Of a stretch of DNA of 6,185 nucleotides, positions 1 through 5,211 are shown piece by piece. This DNA comes from Balneolales bacterium (lineage in GTDB: Bacteria > Bacteroidota > Rhodothermia > Balneolales > Natronogracilivirgulaceae): NCBI GenBank assembly GCA_007133995.1, contig SLLP01000071.1:1-6185 (forward strand). The letters run 5' to 3'. The translations under genes and the position numbers were made by a program. A model generated the notes under the pieces. It saw only the letters and a program-made list of their open reading frames with translations. It was not told the DNA's origin and ran no database searches. Positions within the stretch are counted from its first letter, which is position 1; each line of letters opens with the position of its first letter.

Positions 1-158
1 CCGACGATGATCAGCGGGACGATAAACCCGAGAAATTCGCCAAAAAAGTGTGTAAAGGTATAGAGGATGCGTCCGATCCATTCCGGCAGAAACAGTCCGA
101 TCAGAATTCCGGAAATGATACCGATAATAAGCCGGGGAAGCAGGCCGATGTTCTTCAT
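1..158 (-). CDS. Dicarboxylate/amino acid:cation symporter (SDF/DAACS family), N-terminal fragment
   Basis: The reverse strand opens with an ATG at 158-156 and stays open to the window edge, giving 52 codons. The protein begins MKNIGLLPRLIIGIISG and continues through LFLPEWIG to FGEFLGFIVPLIIV. A basic, hydrophobic first helix with GIxSGIxIGL, followed by a FxxFLGFIVPLII second helix, is the usual beginning of sodium- or proton-coupled glutamate/aspartate/dicarboxylate and serine/threonine symporters of the inner membrane. Family members are normally about 400 residues, so roughly seven eighths of the gene lies to the left of the window. Substrate and coupling ion cannot be told from this part. 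No good Shine-Dalgarno motif precedes the start. The call rests on family recognition by eye; another multi-pass transporter is possible but less likely. Confidence 0.75.
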   Translation of the reverse strand, partial: MKNIGLLPRLIIGIISGILIGLFLPEWIGRILYTFTHFFGEFLGFIVPLIIV

Positions 159-286
159 TGCGGTCGATTATTCTGGTGTTGGCAACTTGGATTCATCCCA
201 TTTTGATTATATTACAGTAGTGGGTATGTATCTGTTGAGGTTTGTGTTAATCATTTTGAGCAGGCAACCGCTAACCGGAGGATGCC

Positions 287-373
287 ATGTTGCAGGAAAT
301 ATTTGAAATCATATTGGCAATCGTTGTCATCTGGCTAATCTATAAGTTTATCAGGCGCTATTTGATGCTTTAA
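287..373 (+). CDS. Small single-pass membrane protein, 28 aa, unknown function
   Basis: This short reading frame starts with ATG five bases after a full GGAGG (277-281), the best ribosome binding site in the left half of the window, and ends with TAA at 371-373. The product starts MLQEIFEIILAIVVIWLIY and ends KFIRRYLML: one acidic face at the N-terminus, a helix of about 18 hydrophobic residues (5-22), and a basic KFIRR tail, so the C-terminus should be cytoplasmic. I do not recognise the gene. It resembles the first residues of small one-helix envelope proteins (DUF4834-like N-termini come to mind), and by size also TisB-like type I toxins, but neither is shown. It may equally be the surviving 5' end of a longer gene. 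It converges on the amidohydrolase gene that ends at 425. Confidence 0.5.
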   Translation: MLQEIFEIILAIVVIWLIYKFIRRYLML

Positions 374-424
374 AGTGGTCAAACAAGCAGGGTTTTTGCA
401 TTGTAACCAACAATGAGGAGAGCA

Positions 425-2068
425 TCAGCGATGTGGCACCCTTCGGATAACATCCCCGAACATGCCATCCGTGAATTCCCCGTCGGCGATGGCGATGCCG
501 CCGTTAACAATCACCCATACCATACCTTCGGAATACTGATGCGGGTCCCGGTAGGTGGCGCGATCGGTAATCCGCTCAGGATCGAACACAACCACATCGG
601 CGGCCATGCCCGGCCGCAAAATTCCACGGTCGTGAAGGCCTGAAACTCCGGCGGTGAGCGATGTCATGCTGCGAACCGCATCTTCCAGAGAGAGCAGCCC
701 CTCTCCAAAGACATATTTCCTGATTTTCCTGGGAAACGAACCGTAGTTACGCGGATGAGGGACGCCGGTTCCGAATGTGACGTAACCACCGTCGGAGCTT
801 GTCATATTCCACGGCTGTACCATGAATGCCCGGATGTCGTCTTCATGCATGTTGAAGGAGACGAGTCCCGGATTTCCCTGCTCGATTTGAGACATCAGGA
901 TCAGCTCAGGCGACATTTCGCGTTCGGCCGCTATCTCGGACAGCAACCTGCCTTCTACGCTCGGATCAGGCAAAAAACGGCGGTACTGAACACGATCGGG
1001 ACCACCGCGGCGCTCCAGGTTCTCCGTGATTCCGGCCAGGATTTTTTCACGCTGCGATTCGTCCGAAAGCCTCTCGTGAAAAGCATCGGTACCGCCTTCG
1101 CGCACCCATGCGGGCACCATCGCTGACATTACCGAAGTAGCTGATGCCGAGTACGGATACTGATCGGTGAATATCGGAAGGCCATCATCCCGGGCCTGTG
1201 CTATGTTTCGAATGATCTGGTCTGAAGCCCCCCAAACCGATGTTCCGAGCGCCTTGATGTGTGTGATGATACCTGTGACGCCCGATTGTCGGGTGATTTC
1301 TATGATTTCATCGACTGCAGCCACAACGCCGATGGAGTAGTCGGATTCATCCCGGATGTGGCTCTGATGTACGCCGCCATACTCCGCGACTATTCGGTTA
1401 AGCTCAATATATTCTTCAGTAGGGGCAAAATTTCCGGGTACATAGAAAATCCCCGTTGAGAGGCCGAAGGCGCCGTATTCCATGGCCTGCCTGACAAGCG
1501 ACTTCATCTTATCCATCTCTGCGTCAGTTGCATGACGATTTTCGGCGCCCATTACGCTTCGTCTGACCGATCTGTGCGGAATAAACTGGGCAACGTTGAC
1601 ACCGAGTCCATCTTTGAGAAGATCCAGACGCTGCTCCTCGAGATTCAGCGGGCCGCCGCCATCGGGATTGGCGACAATCATTGTGATCCCCTGGGCAAGC
1701 AGCGGATAGGAATGGCTGAGTTCCGGCGAAGCGAGTCCGCCAGCCGAATGATTGTGCGGATCGATGAAACCGGGTGTCACATAATGTCCGTCAGCATCAA
1801 TTACGGTGTTGGCGGTTGCATCCGTCAATTTGCCCATGGCGGTAATACGGTTTCCGGTGATGCCCACATCCAAATAATTCCACGGATTTCCGGTTCCGTC
1901 GATCACACGGCCATTGCGGATCAGGATGTCGAAATCCGCAGGTGGGGAGGAGGGCTGACCTCTGTGAAATTCAAATTGTTCTGATTGTGACTGAACGGCA
2001 TTGAGCAGACTGTGCGGCATCAGAAGAAATCCGGTGCATAACAGTATGTGTATTAAGCGGATGTGCAT
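425..2068 (-). CDS. Exported N-acyl-D-amino-acid deacylase / D-aminoacylase-like amidohydrolase
   Basis: This 547-residue protein belongs to the amidohydrolase superfamily, D-aminoacylase branch, whose members remove the acyl group from N-acyl-D-amino acids using metal in a TIM barrel. Residues 1-26 form a signal peptide (basic start, IHILLCTGFLL core, small residues near 24); Cys11 does not fit a lipobox, so periplasmic or secreted location is inferred. An N-terminal beta-sandwich strand is seen at DILIRNGRVIDGTG (47-60). Candidate metal ligands are His105 and His107 (FIDPHNHS), His237 (HQSHIRDE), His270 (GIITHIKALG) and catalytic Asp426 (SSDGG). The family signature PHPRNYGSFPR covers 437-447, and GMAADVVVFDP (487-497) is the usual return to the sandwich. 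Where classical D-aminoacylases carry a Cys in a GNCG loop, this one has NPDGGG (134-139). The ATG at 2068-2066 has a modest AGAAG upstream. The gene stands alone, divergent from the peroxiredoxin. Exact substrate is uncertain. Confidence 0.88.
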   Translation of the reverse strand: MHIRLIHILLCTGFLLMPHSLLNAVQSQSEQFEFHRGQPSSPPADFDILIRNGRVIDGTGNPWNYLDVGITGNRITAMGKLTDATANTVIDADGHYVTPGFIDPHNHSAGGLASPELSHSYPLLAQGITMIVANPDGGGPLNLEEQRLDLLKDGLGVNVAQFIPHRSVRRSVMGAENRHATDAEMDKMKSLVRQAMEYGAFGLSTGIFYVPGNFAPTEEYIELNRIVAEYGGVHQSHIRDESDYSIGVVAAVDEIIEITRQSGVTGIITHIKALGTSVWGASDQIIRNIAQARDDGLPIFTDQYPYSASATSVMSAMVPAWVREGGTDAFHERLSDESQREKILAGITENLERRGGPDRVQYRRFLPDPSVEGRLLSEIAAEREMSPELILMSQIEQGNPGLVSFNMHEDDIRAFMVQPWNMTSSDGGYVTFGTGVPHPRNYGSFPRKIRKYVFGEGLLSLEDAVRSMTSLTAGVSGLHDRGILRPGMAADVVVFDPERITDRATYRDPHQYSEGMVWVIVNGGIAIADGEFTDGMFGDVIRRVPHR

Positions 2069-2163
2069 AGTTTTACTTCTAAATCAATTTCGTAGAATCG
2101 GAATGTTGAACAGGTTGGTCCGACCGACAGGCAATGTGATTCCTGGCATGATGTAACATATTG

Positions 2164-2169
2164 TATAAT
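2164..2169 (+). promoter_or_regulatory. Candidate -10 box (TATAAT) upstream of the peroxiredoxin
   Basis: A perfect TATAAT stands about 160 bases before the preferred peroxiredoxin start, inside an A/T-rich stretch. No convincing -35 element lies 16-18 bases upstream, and if the host is Bacteroidota its main sigma factor prefers a different -7 motif, so this is a weak call. If used, it would give a leader of about 150 bases that includes three of the TATCAAA/TTTGATA half-sites. Confidence 0.25.
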
Positions 2170-2170
2170 G

Positions 2171-2277
2171 TATCAAAAATCTTTATTTCTTTGATAATCA
2201 GATATGGACAGGGTAATGGTCAGGGTATTTGATGCCGCGGGAATGATTTATTTTAAAGCTGCGTATTTGATATCAAA
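2171..2277. promoter_or_regulatory. Cluster of TATCAAA/TTTGATA half-sites, possible operator
   Basis: Between the divergent amidohydrolase and peroxiredoxin genes, TATCAAA (2171-2177) and TTTGATA (2190-2196) form a 7-bp inverted repeat with a 12-base spacer. At 2266-2277 the same two halves overlap in a perfect 12-bp palindrome, TTTGATATCAAA. A further TTTGAT lies at 2228-2233. Repeated half-sites in inverted orientation suggest binding by a dimeric regulator, perhaps a redox regulator given the gene downstream. The regulator is not identifiable from here, and the background is A/T-rich, so chance is a real alternative. Confidence 0.3.
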
Positions 2278-2326
2278 GAAGAATCAAACGTCGGTAGACA
2301 GGGCAATGTCCACAATTTCTATATTT

Positions 2327-2818
2327 ATGGCACTTTCCGTTGGTGATATTGCGCCGGATTTTTCACTTGCTGATCAGCACGGCAACAAAGTCAATCTTGA
2401 AACAATGCTTGAAAAGGGTCCACTCGTACTCTTCTTCTATCCAAAGGATGACACTCCCGGTTGTACACGGCAGGCCTGCTCCTTTCGGGACAACTATACC
2501 TTATTGCTGTCACATGGAGTTGCGGTTGCCGGGGTGAGCAGAGATTCAGCGGACGACCACACCGCTTTCATTGGTAAAAATGAATTGCCCTATGTGCTGC
2601 TTTCAGATCCGGACGGTACGGTTCATAACAAATACGGCTGTCTTTTACTGTTCGGCATGCTCAGCCGGCGGGTGACTTTTTTGATCGATACCCGTAAACG
2701 GATTCTGTTACGGCATGAGGACAATTTCCGCATGAACAGCCACGTGGATGCTGTGTTGCGTGCGCTTGAGAACGTGAGGAGAAAAAGCACCGTCGACGAA
2801 AATCATCATCCTCGCTGA
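2327..2818 (+). CDS. bcp: Thiol peroxidase of the BCP/PrxQ peroxiredoxin family
   Basis: The protein reduces hydrogen peroxide and organic hydroperoxides in the cytoplasm using thiols, normally recharged by thioredoxin. Counted from the MALSVGDIAPDF start it has 163 residues, the usual BCP length. The active-site segment FYPKDDTPGCTRQACSFRD holds the peroxidatic Cys46 in TPGC and a likely resolving Cys51 five residues later, the C-x4-C arrangement of atypical 2-Cys PrxQ enzymes and nearly the numbering of E. coli BCP (45/50). The late part, LFGMLSRRVTFLID followed by DNFRMNSHVDAVL, looks more like the plant/cyanobacterial PrxQ variant than E. coli BCP. An extra Cys105 follows KYG. The frame is open upstream, with in-frame ATGs at 2306 (close to an ACAGGG) and 2204. 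I prefer 2327 because family members begin there; 2306 is the main alternative. It is a single-gene unit that converges on the amphi-Trp gene. Confidence 0.92.
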   Translation: MALSVGDIAPDFSLADQHGNKVNLETMLEKGPLVLFFYPKDDTPGCTRQACSFRDNYTLLLSHGVAVAGVSRDSADDHTAFIGKNELPYVLLSDPDGTVHNKYGCLLLFGMLSRRVTFLIDTRKRILLRHEDNFRMNSHVDAVLRALENVRRKSTVDENHHPR

Positions 2819-2866
2819 AACTATCGTCAACTAAAACCATCATCGTGACGAAAATCATTATTGCAA

Positions 2867-2891
2867 CGGTTTTTGTCAACGTGGAAAACCG
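2867..2891. terminator. Weak stem-loop between convergent genes
   Basis: CGGTTTT (2867-2873) and AAAACCG (2885-2891) form a perfect 7-bp stem with an 11-base loop, between the 3' ends of the peroxiredoxin and amphi-Trp genes. No clean T-run follows on either strand, so it is at best an imperfect bidirectional terminator. Confidence 0.3.
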
Positions 2892-2949
2892 GCCGTTACG
2901 CTGTTAAAATCCACAAAATTCGATCTAGGCTGTACACGTTGAATTCAGG

Positions 2950-3225
2950 TTACTCCAGCTCAAGTGGACCGCCTTCGTCTTCGTTGTCGTACCATTTCAG
3001 TTCGATTTCGAGCTGTCGTCGCCTTCCTTTTTTGCGTTTGTGCTCATCTTCAACCTCAACTTCCAGAATGAGGTTCTCGGGTATTTCCAGGTTCACCTCG
3101 TCTTGCCCCTGTCTGAGTACCAGGTTTCCGGCTGCGATTTTATCAGCCAGCTGATGCAAAAAGTCGGATACTTCTTTACGGCCTTTACGCTCCTTGCTTT
3201 TGAAAAGTATGGTTTCTCGTCCCAT
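2950..3225 (-). CDS. Amphi-Trp domain-containing protein
   Basis: This 91-residue, highly charged cytoplasmic protein matches the amphi-Trp domain pattern. It has a basic start (MGRETILFKSKERKGRKEV), the helix SDFLHQLADKIAAGNLVLRQ (20-39), a strand of alternating hydrophobic and acidic residues at DEVNLEIPENLILEVEVED, a basic linker KRKKGRRR, and the diagnostic ending LEIELKW with Trp78. After the Trp comes a short acidic tail, DNEDEGGPLELE. The biochemical role of the domain is not established; family members are small stand-alone proteins of bacteria and archaea. The start ATG (3225-3223) lacks a Shine-Dalgarno sequence, and the leader is A/T-rich. The gene is transcribed away from the GYD gene, with a 194-base shared upstream region. 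Recognition is confident; function is unknown. Confidence 0.88.
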   Translation of the reverse strand: MGRETILFKSKERKGRKEVSDFLHQLADKIAAGNLVLRQGQDEVNLEIPENLILEVEVEDEHKRKKGRRRQLEIELKWYDNEDEGGPLELE

Positions 3226-3419
3226 GTGTCATGCAAATTAGATGATTGTTCAAATTGTATGTCTGAAGATAGGAAATTTGCTATTACTTTAAACTTATGA
3301 AGAACCACAATTGTTATAGACTGTAAGAGACATCCAAACAAGGAAAAGAGAAGAGTGGCAGTTAAATAAGGATATGAGTCTTTAAAGTGACAAATATCAA
3401 CTCAAAAAAACATCATGCT

Positions 3420-3707
3420 ATGAGTAACTATATTATCCTCAGTAAAATATCCCCGGATGCATTGAAAGAACCGGATGACTTTAGAAAAATGGCTGACACG
3501 GTCAAGAAAAAAATAAAGGACGAATGTCCTGATGTCGTTTGGAAAGACAGTTATGCGGTAAAAGGTCAGTTTGATGTGGTGGATATTGTGGAATCACCCG
3601 ATCCGGCACAGGTTGACAAGGCCTCAATGATCATACGATCGCACGGGCGCTCAGACACTCAGACCATGCAGGCATCACCCTGGAAGGAATTTCTTGAGTC
3701 TGTATAA
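3420..3707 (+). CDS. GYD domain-containing protein
   Basis: A 95-residue cytoplasmic protein of the GYD family, a ferredoxin-like fold of unknown biochemical role named after a Gly-Tyr-Asp motif. The start MSNYIILSKISPDALKE corresponds to the usual first strand and turn. The helix FRKMADTVKKKIKDE and the YAVKGQFDVVDIVESPDP strand follow; here the motif reads G-Q-F-D (49-52), a conservative Phe for Tyr change. The ending IIRSHGRSDTQTMQA, then PWKEFLESV, matches the family's last strand and helix. I chose the ATG at 3420 because the family begins MxxYIxLxK there; a GTG at 3387 would add eleven low-complexity residues. There is no Shine-Dalgarno sequence, and the leader is A-rich. The stop codon overlaps a TATAAT that may serve a downstream transcript. 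Confidence 0.9.
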   Translation: MSNYIILSKISPDALKEPDDFRKMADTVKKKIKDECPDVVWKDSYAVKGQFDVVDIVESPDPAQVDKASMIIRSHGRSDTQTMQASPWKEFLESV

Positions 3708-3708
3708 T
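3703..3708 (+). promoter_or_regulatory. Candidate -10 box overlapping the GYD stop codon
   Basis: TATAAT covers the last bases of the GYD gene and its stop. A -35 at the right distance is poor (CTGGAA at 3680-3685, three of six). It is listed because a start about 6-8 bases downstream would produce a transcript ending exactly at the strong hairpin at 3873-3905. Confidence 0.22.
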
Positions 3709-3835
3709 TATTCAAGCTGCTTTGGCCCGGAGTATGGTTCAATGACAGGGCGTGTTCCGCATCAGACCGGATATTGCGTAGTCATTGAAACTTTCTTCAT
3801 ACATTGGCGTAGGTTTGTATTGTTATTCAGATCCG

Positions 3836-3874
3836 GCATTGAATCTGTGCATTGAATTTGCGCACTGAATCGGC
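3836..3874 (+). repeat. Three tandem copies of a 13-bp repeat
   Basis: The copies are GCATTGAATCTGT (3836-3848), GCATTGAATTTGC (3849-3861) and GCACTGAATCGGC (3862-3874). All share GCAyTGAAT, the spacing is exact, and the last copy runs into the left arm of the terminator hairpin. The core ATTGAA also occurs in the nearby inverted repeat at 3781-3789. Confidence 0.7.
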
Positions 3875-3905
3875 CACCCGGAACTACCGGGTGGTATTAT
3901 TATTA
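3873..3905 (+). terminator. Strong intrinsic terminator
   Basis: CCACCCGG (3874-3881) pairs perfectly with CCGGGTGG (3887-3894) around an AACTA loop, with a possible extra G-U pair outside, and is followed by the T-rich TATTATTATTA. The T-rich tail is only on the plus strand, so it ends rightward transcription: that of the GYD gene or of the candidate small RNA. Confidence 0.7.
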
Positions 3906-3924
3906 ACATCAGGGGAACAAGGGG

Positions 3925-4292
3925 ATGGATGTTATATCCAGGTCATTTATCGTCGCATGCCTGTTTTGGATCTGCCTGCATGGACAGTTAACGCTTGCGC
4001 AAAGTATTGGTCAGGTTTATGAATCCGCCTTCACTGCGGAACAGGAACGACTCCTTGCTGAAGATGTGATGGCAGATCACGAACTGGCGGATTCACTCTT
4101 CGACATCTGCTTACACATACGGCAGGATTTGACGATTTCAATATCGGTAAAAGTGTCCGAAACAGGGAGGATGTGCCGCTGCCTGATGAGTTTGTCCGCG
4201 CATATTTTCCCGGTCCCGGGGTCTATAAAACAGGCATCGGACCTGCGATCACCAGGGAATTTGTGCAATTCAATCATCTTCATACAATATGA
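3925..4292 (+). pseudogene. Decayed serine beta-lactamase-like hydrolase (PF00144 type), internal deletion and frameshift
   Basis: From an ATG preceded by AGGGG and GGGG purine runs, frame 1 encodes a clear signal peptide (SRSFIVACLFWICLHG, then TLAQS) and a mature start FTAEQERLLAEDVMADHEL, which resembles the N-terminus of exported CubicO/class C beta-lactamase-like hydrolases. From about 4086 the meaningful reading moves to another frame: GGFTLRHLLTHTAGFDDFNI, then SVRNREDVPLPDEFVRAYFP, ending at TGA 4290-4292. The string TLRHLLTHTAGFDD is the hallmark that normally follows the SxxK serine by some sixty residues. About 100 residues between the two parts, including the SxxK nucleophile, are absent, and the Tyr-x-Asn region and C-terminus are missing too. 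In frame 1 the nonsense tail runs to 4317. An enzyme cannot be made from this. A read error could explain the frameshift but not the deletion. Confidence 0.75.
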
Positions 4293-4542
4293 CGAAAGGA
4301 ATGCCAGATCATTATGAATGACTCATGATCACGCCACTTTTCATTACAGCTTACTTTCGTCATCATATACGACATATATTTATTGAGGATTTTATTCTTG
4401 GCTTTATTACATTGAGGAAATAGTGAATTGAGACCAAGTCGCAGGAGTTGGATTTATATAGGGTTGAATAGGGGGATAGGACTGCAAGAGACCTTTCTTC
4501 CATCGACAATATGTAACATAGTGCAGCTGAATTGGAGGCCGC
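4293..4542. other. Non-coding A/T-rich interval
   Basis: This 250-base interval lies between the hydrolase remnant and the DUF805 gene. I see no coding remnant in any frame. It holds a short direct repeat, ATTGAGGA, at 4382-4389 and 4411-4418, and presumably the DUF805 promoter, but I cannot point to a convincing one. The only clear signal is the GGAGG at 4534-4538 used by the next gene. Confidence 0.5.
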
Positions 4543-4896
4543 ATGCATTGGTACCTGGAGGTTTTGAAACAGTATGCAGTTTTCAGCGGACGTTCGCGAC
4601 GAACGGAGTTTTGGATATTCATGGCTTTCAATCTGGTAATTTTAATCCTGCTCAAAACCATTGATGGCTTGACAGATGGTTCCGGTATCATTGTTTTAAT
4701 CTACAGTATTGCAGTGCTCATTCCTGCTATTGCCGTTTCGGTGCGTCGGCTCCATGACACGGATCGCAGTGGTTGGTGGCTCCTTGCTGTTTTCTTTCCT
4801 TTTTTAGGTGCCCTGGTGTTGCTTATGTTCATGGCTCAGGACAGTGATCCCAAGAAAAACGAGTATGGACCGAATCAAAAGCAGGTGATTTTTTAA
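4543..4896 (+). CDS. DUF805 family inner-membrane protein
   Basis: A complete 117-residue member of the DUF805 family (YhaH/YhaI-like), small multi-pass inner-membrane proteins of unknown function. It starts in the typical way with MHWYLEVLKQYAVFSGRSRR, a cytoplasmic amphipathic segment whose F-S/N-GR-xRR-E-FW motif leads into helix 1 (about 24-40). Helix 2 is about 48-66. The family signature SVRRLHDTDRSGWW (66-79) leads into helix 3 (78-98), and the protein ends in the characteristic QDSDPKKNEYGPN tail. The ATG follows GGAGG at 4534-4538, and length and start agree with the family. A hairpin terminator follows one base after the stop, so it is a single-gene unit. Both neighbours are gene remnants; this gene itself is intact. 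Confidence 0.93.
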   Translation: MHWYLEVLKQYAVFSGRSRRTEFWIFMAFNLVILILLKTIDGLTDGSGIIVLIYSIAVLIPAIAVSVRRLHDTDRSGWWLLAVFFPFLGALVLLMFMAQDSDPKKNEYGPNQKQVIF

Positions 4897-4897
4897 A

Positions 4898-4923
4898 ATA
4901 GGGTGGCTGGGCAGCCACTCTAT
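4898..4923. terminator. Bidirectional hairpin terminator after the DUF805 gene
   Basis: ATAGGGTGGCT (4898-4908) pairs with AGCCACTCTAT (4913-4923) around a GGGC loop, making an eleven-pair stem with one G-U. It starts one base after the DUF805 stop. An A/T-rich flank (TTTTTTAAAA before it) makes it a good terminator for leftward transcription as well; on the plus strand the following TTAATTATT is a weaker U-tract. Confidence 0.75.
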
Positions 4924-4983
4924 CGTTAATTATTCGACTTGGTCGAGGTAGAGTGAATGATGTATGCGAATGGGGGAGGCAAG

Positions 4984-5211
4984 TCAGTCTTTCACTCTTC
5001 TGATCATGGCAACGTAGCTGATGAATGCGGCAAACAGTGCCAAAGCCAGTGCTATGGTGCTTACATAACCGGGGGGCACTACCTGTTGTCACCACAGTTG
5101 CCGGTTCTCCGGGTTGCCCTGCCAGTATACGTAATCACATACAATACCGGCAAGGCGGAAGGTGGACAACAGGTTCGGACCTATGTTCAGAAAATTAATC
5201 CGGACATAAAC
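4984..5211 (-). pseudogene. C-terminal fragment of an unknown one-helix membrane protein, interrupted by TGA
   Basis: In the same reading frame that carries the HicB-like segment, the reverse strand continues with INFLNIGPNLLSTFRLAGIV and CDYVYWQGNPENRQLW, then a TGA at 5091-5089. Beyond the stop, still in frame, it continues QQVVPPGYVSTIALALALF, AAFISYVAMIRRVKD, and a proper TGA at 4986-4984. The part after the first stop is a textbook transmembrane helix of about 22 residues followed by a positive RRVKD tail, as at the end of an inner-membrane protein. I do not recognise the family. The sense of the reading on both sides of the TGA suggests a once-continuous gene broken by a nonsense change. 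There is no start codon context for independent expression. Its join to HicB sequence around 5211 looks like a deletion or recombination junction. Confidence 0.4.

Larger units (their letters stand above)
3715..3905 (+). ncRNA. Candidate structured small RNA or leader, about 190 nt
   Basis: The stretch has no plausible protein but is rich in structure. It contains a 9-bp perfect inverted repeat, TTCAATGAC (3738-3746) with GTCATTGAA (3781-3789), around a 34-base loop. Three tandem 13-bp repeats follow at 3836-3874. A strong intrinsic terminator closes it. Upstream, a TATAAT sits at 3703-3708. It matches no RNA family I can recognise; I see no convincing 6S-like pairing of the two ends. Alternatives are the long 3' UTR of the GYD gene, or an attenuator-type leader for the gene that begins at 3925, 20 bases after the hairpin. 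Confidence 0.3.

Noticed and set aside
188..240. Promoter-like TTGATT/TATGTA (plus) and TATAAT (minus) between the symporter and the mini-ORF
   Set aside because: The partner -35 or -10 elements are poor, and such hexamers are frequent in A/T-rich spacers; not strong enough to annotate.
399..415. Hairpin CATTGT-AACCA-ACAATG between the mini-ORF and the amidohydrolase 3' end
   Set aside because: The stem is only 6 bp, A/T-rich, and no T-run follows on either strand, so it is not a supportable intrinsic terminator.
413..1984. Several plus-strand open frames opposite the amidohydrolase gene
   Set aside because: They lie entirely within a well-supported minus-strand gene and show no family-like sequence; shadows of a GC-rich gene.
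2204..2326. N-terminal extension of the peroxiredoxin frame to the ATG at 2204
   Set aside because: The added 41 residues do not look like a signal peptide or known domain, the family starts at MALSVGD, and the active-site Cys numbering fits BCP only from 2327.
3040..3341. Open frames overlapping the amphi-Trp gene and its upstream region (both strands)
   Set aside because: They conflict with the confidently recognised amphi-Trp frame and show no recognisable protein features.
2151..4520. The 10-mer ATGTAACATA occurring upstream of both the peroxiredoxin (2151-2160) and DUF805 (4511-4520)
   Set aside because: A single A/T-rich 10-mer with no extended similarity around it can recur by chance; distances to the genes differ.
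4829..5095. 88-residue minus-strand open frame across the DUF805 3' end and terminator
   Set aside because: It runs through a strong terminator hairpin and a confident gene, and its translation is low-complexity with many Ser/His/Pro; the sensible reading there is in another frame.
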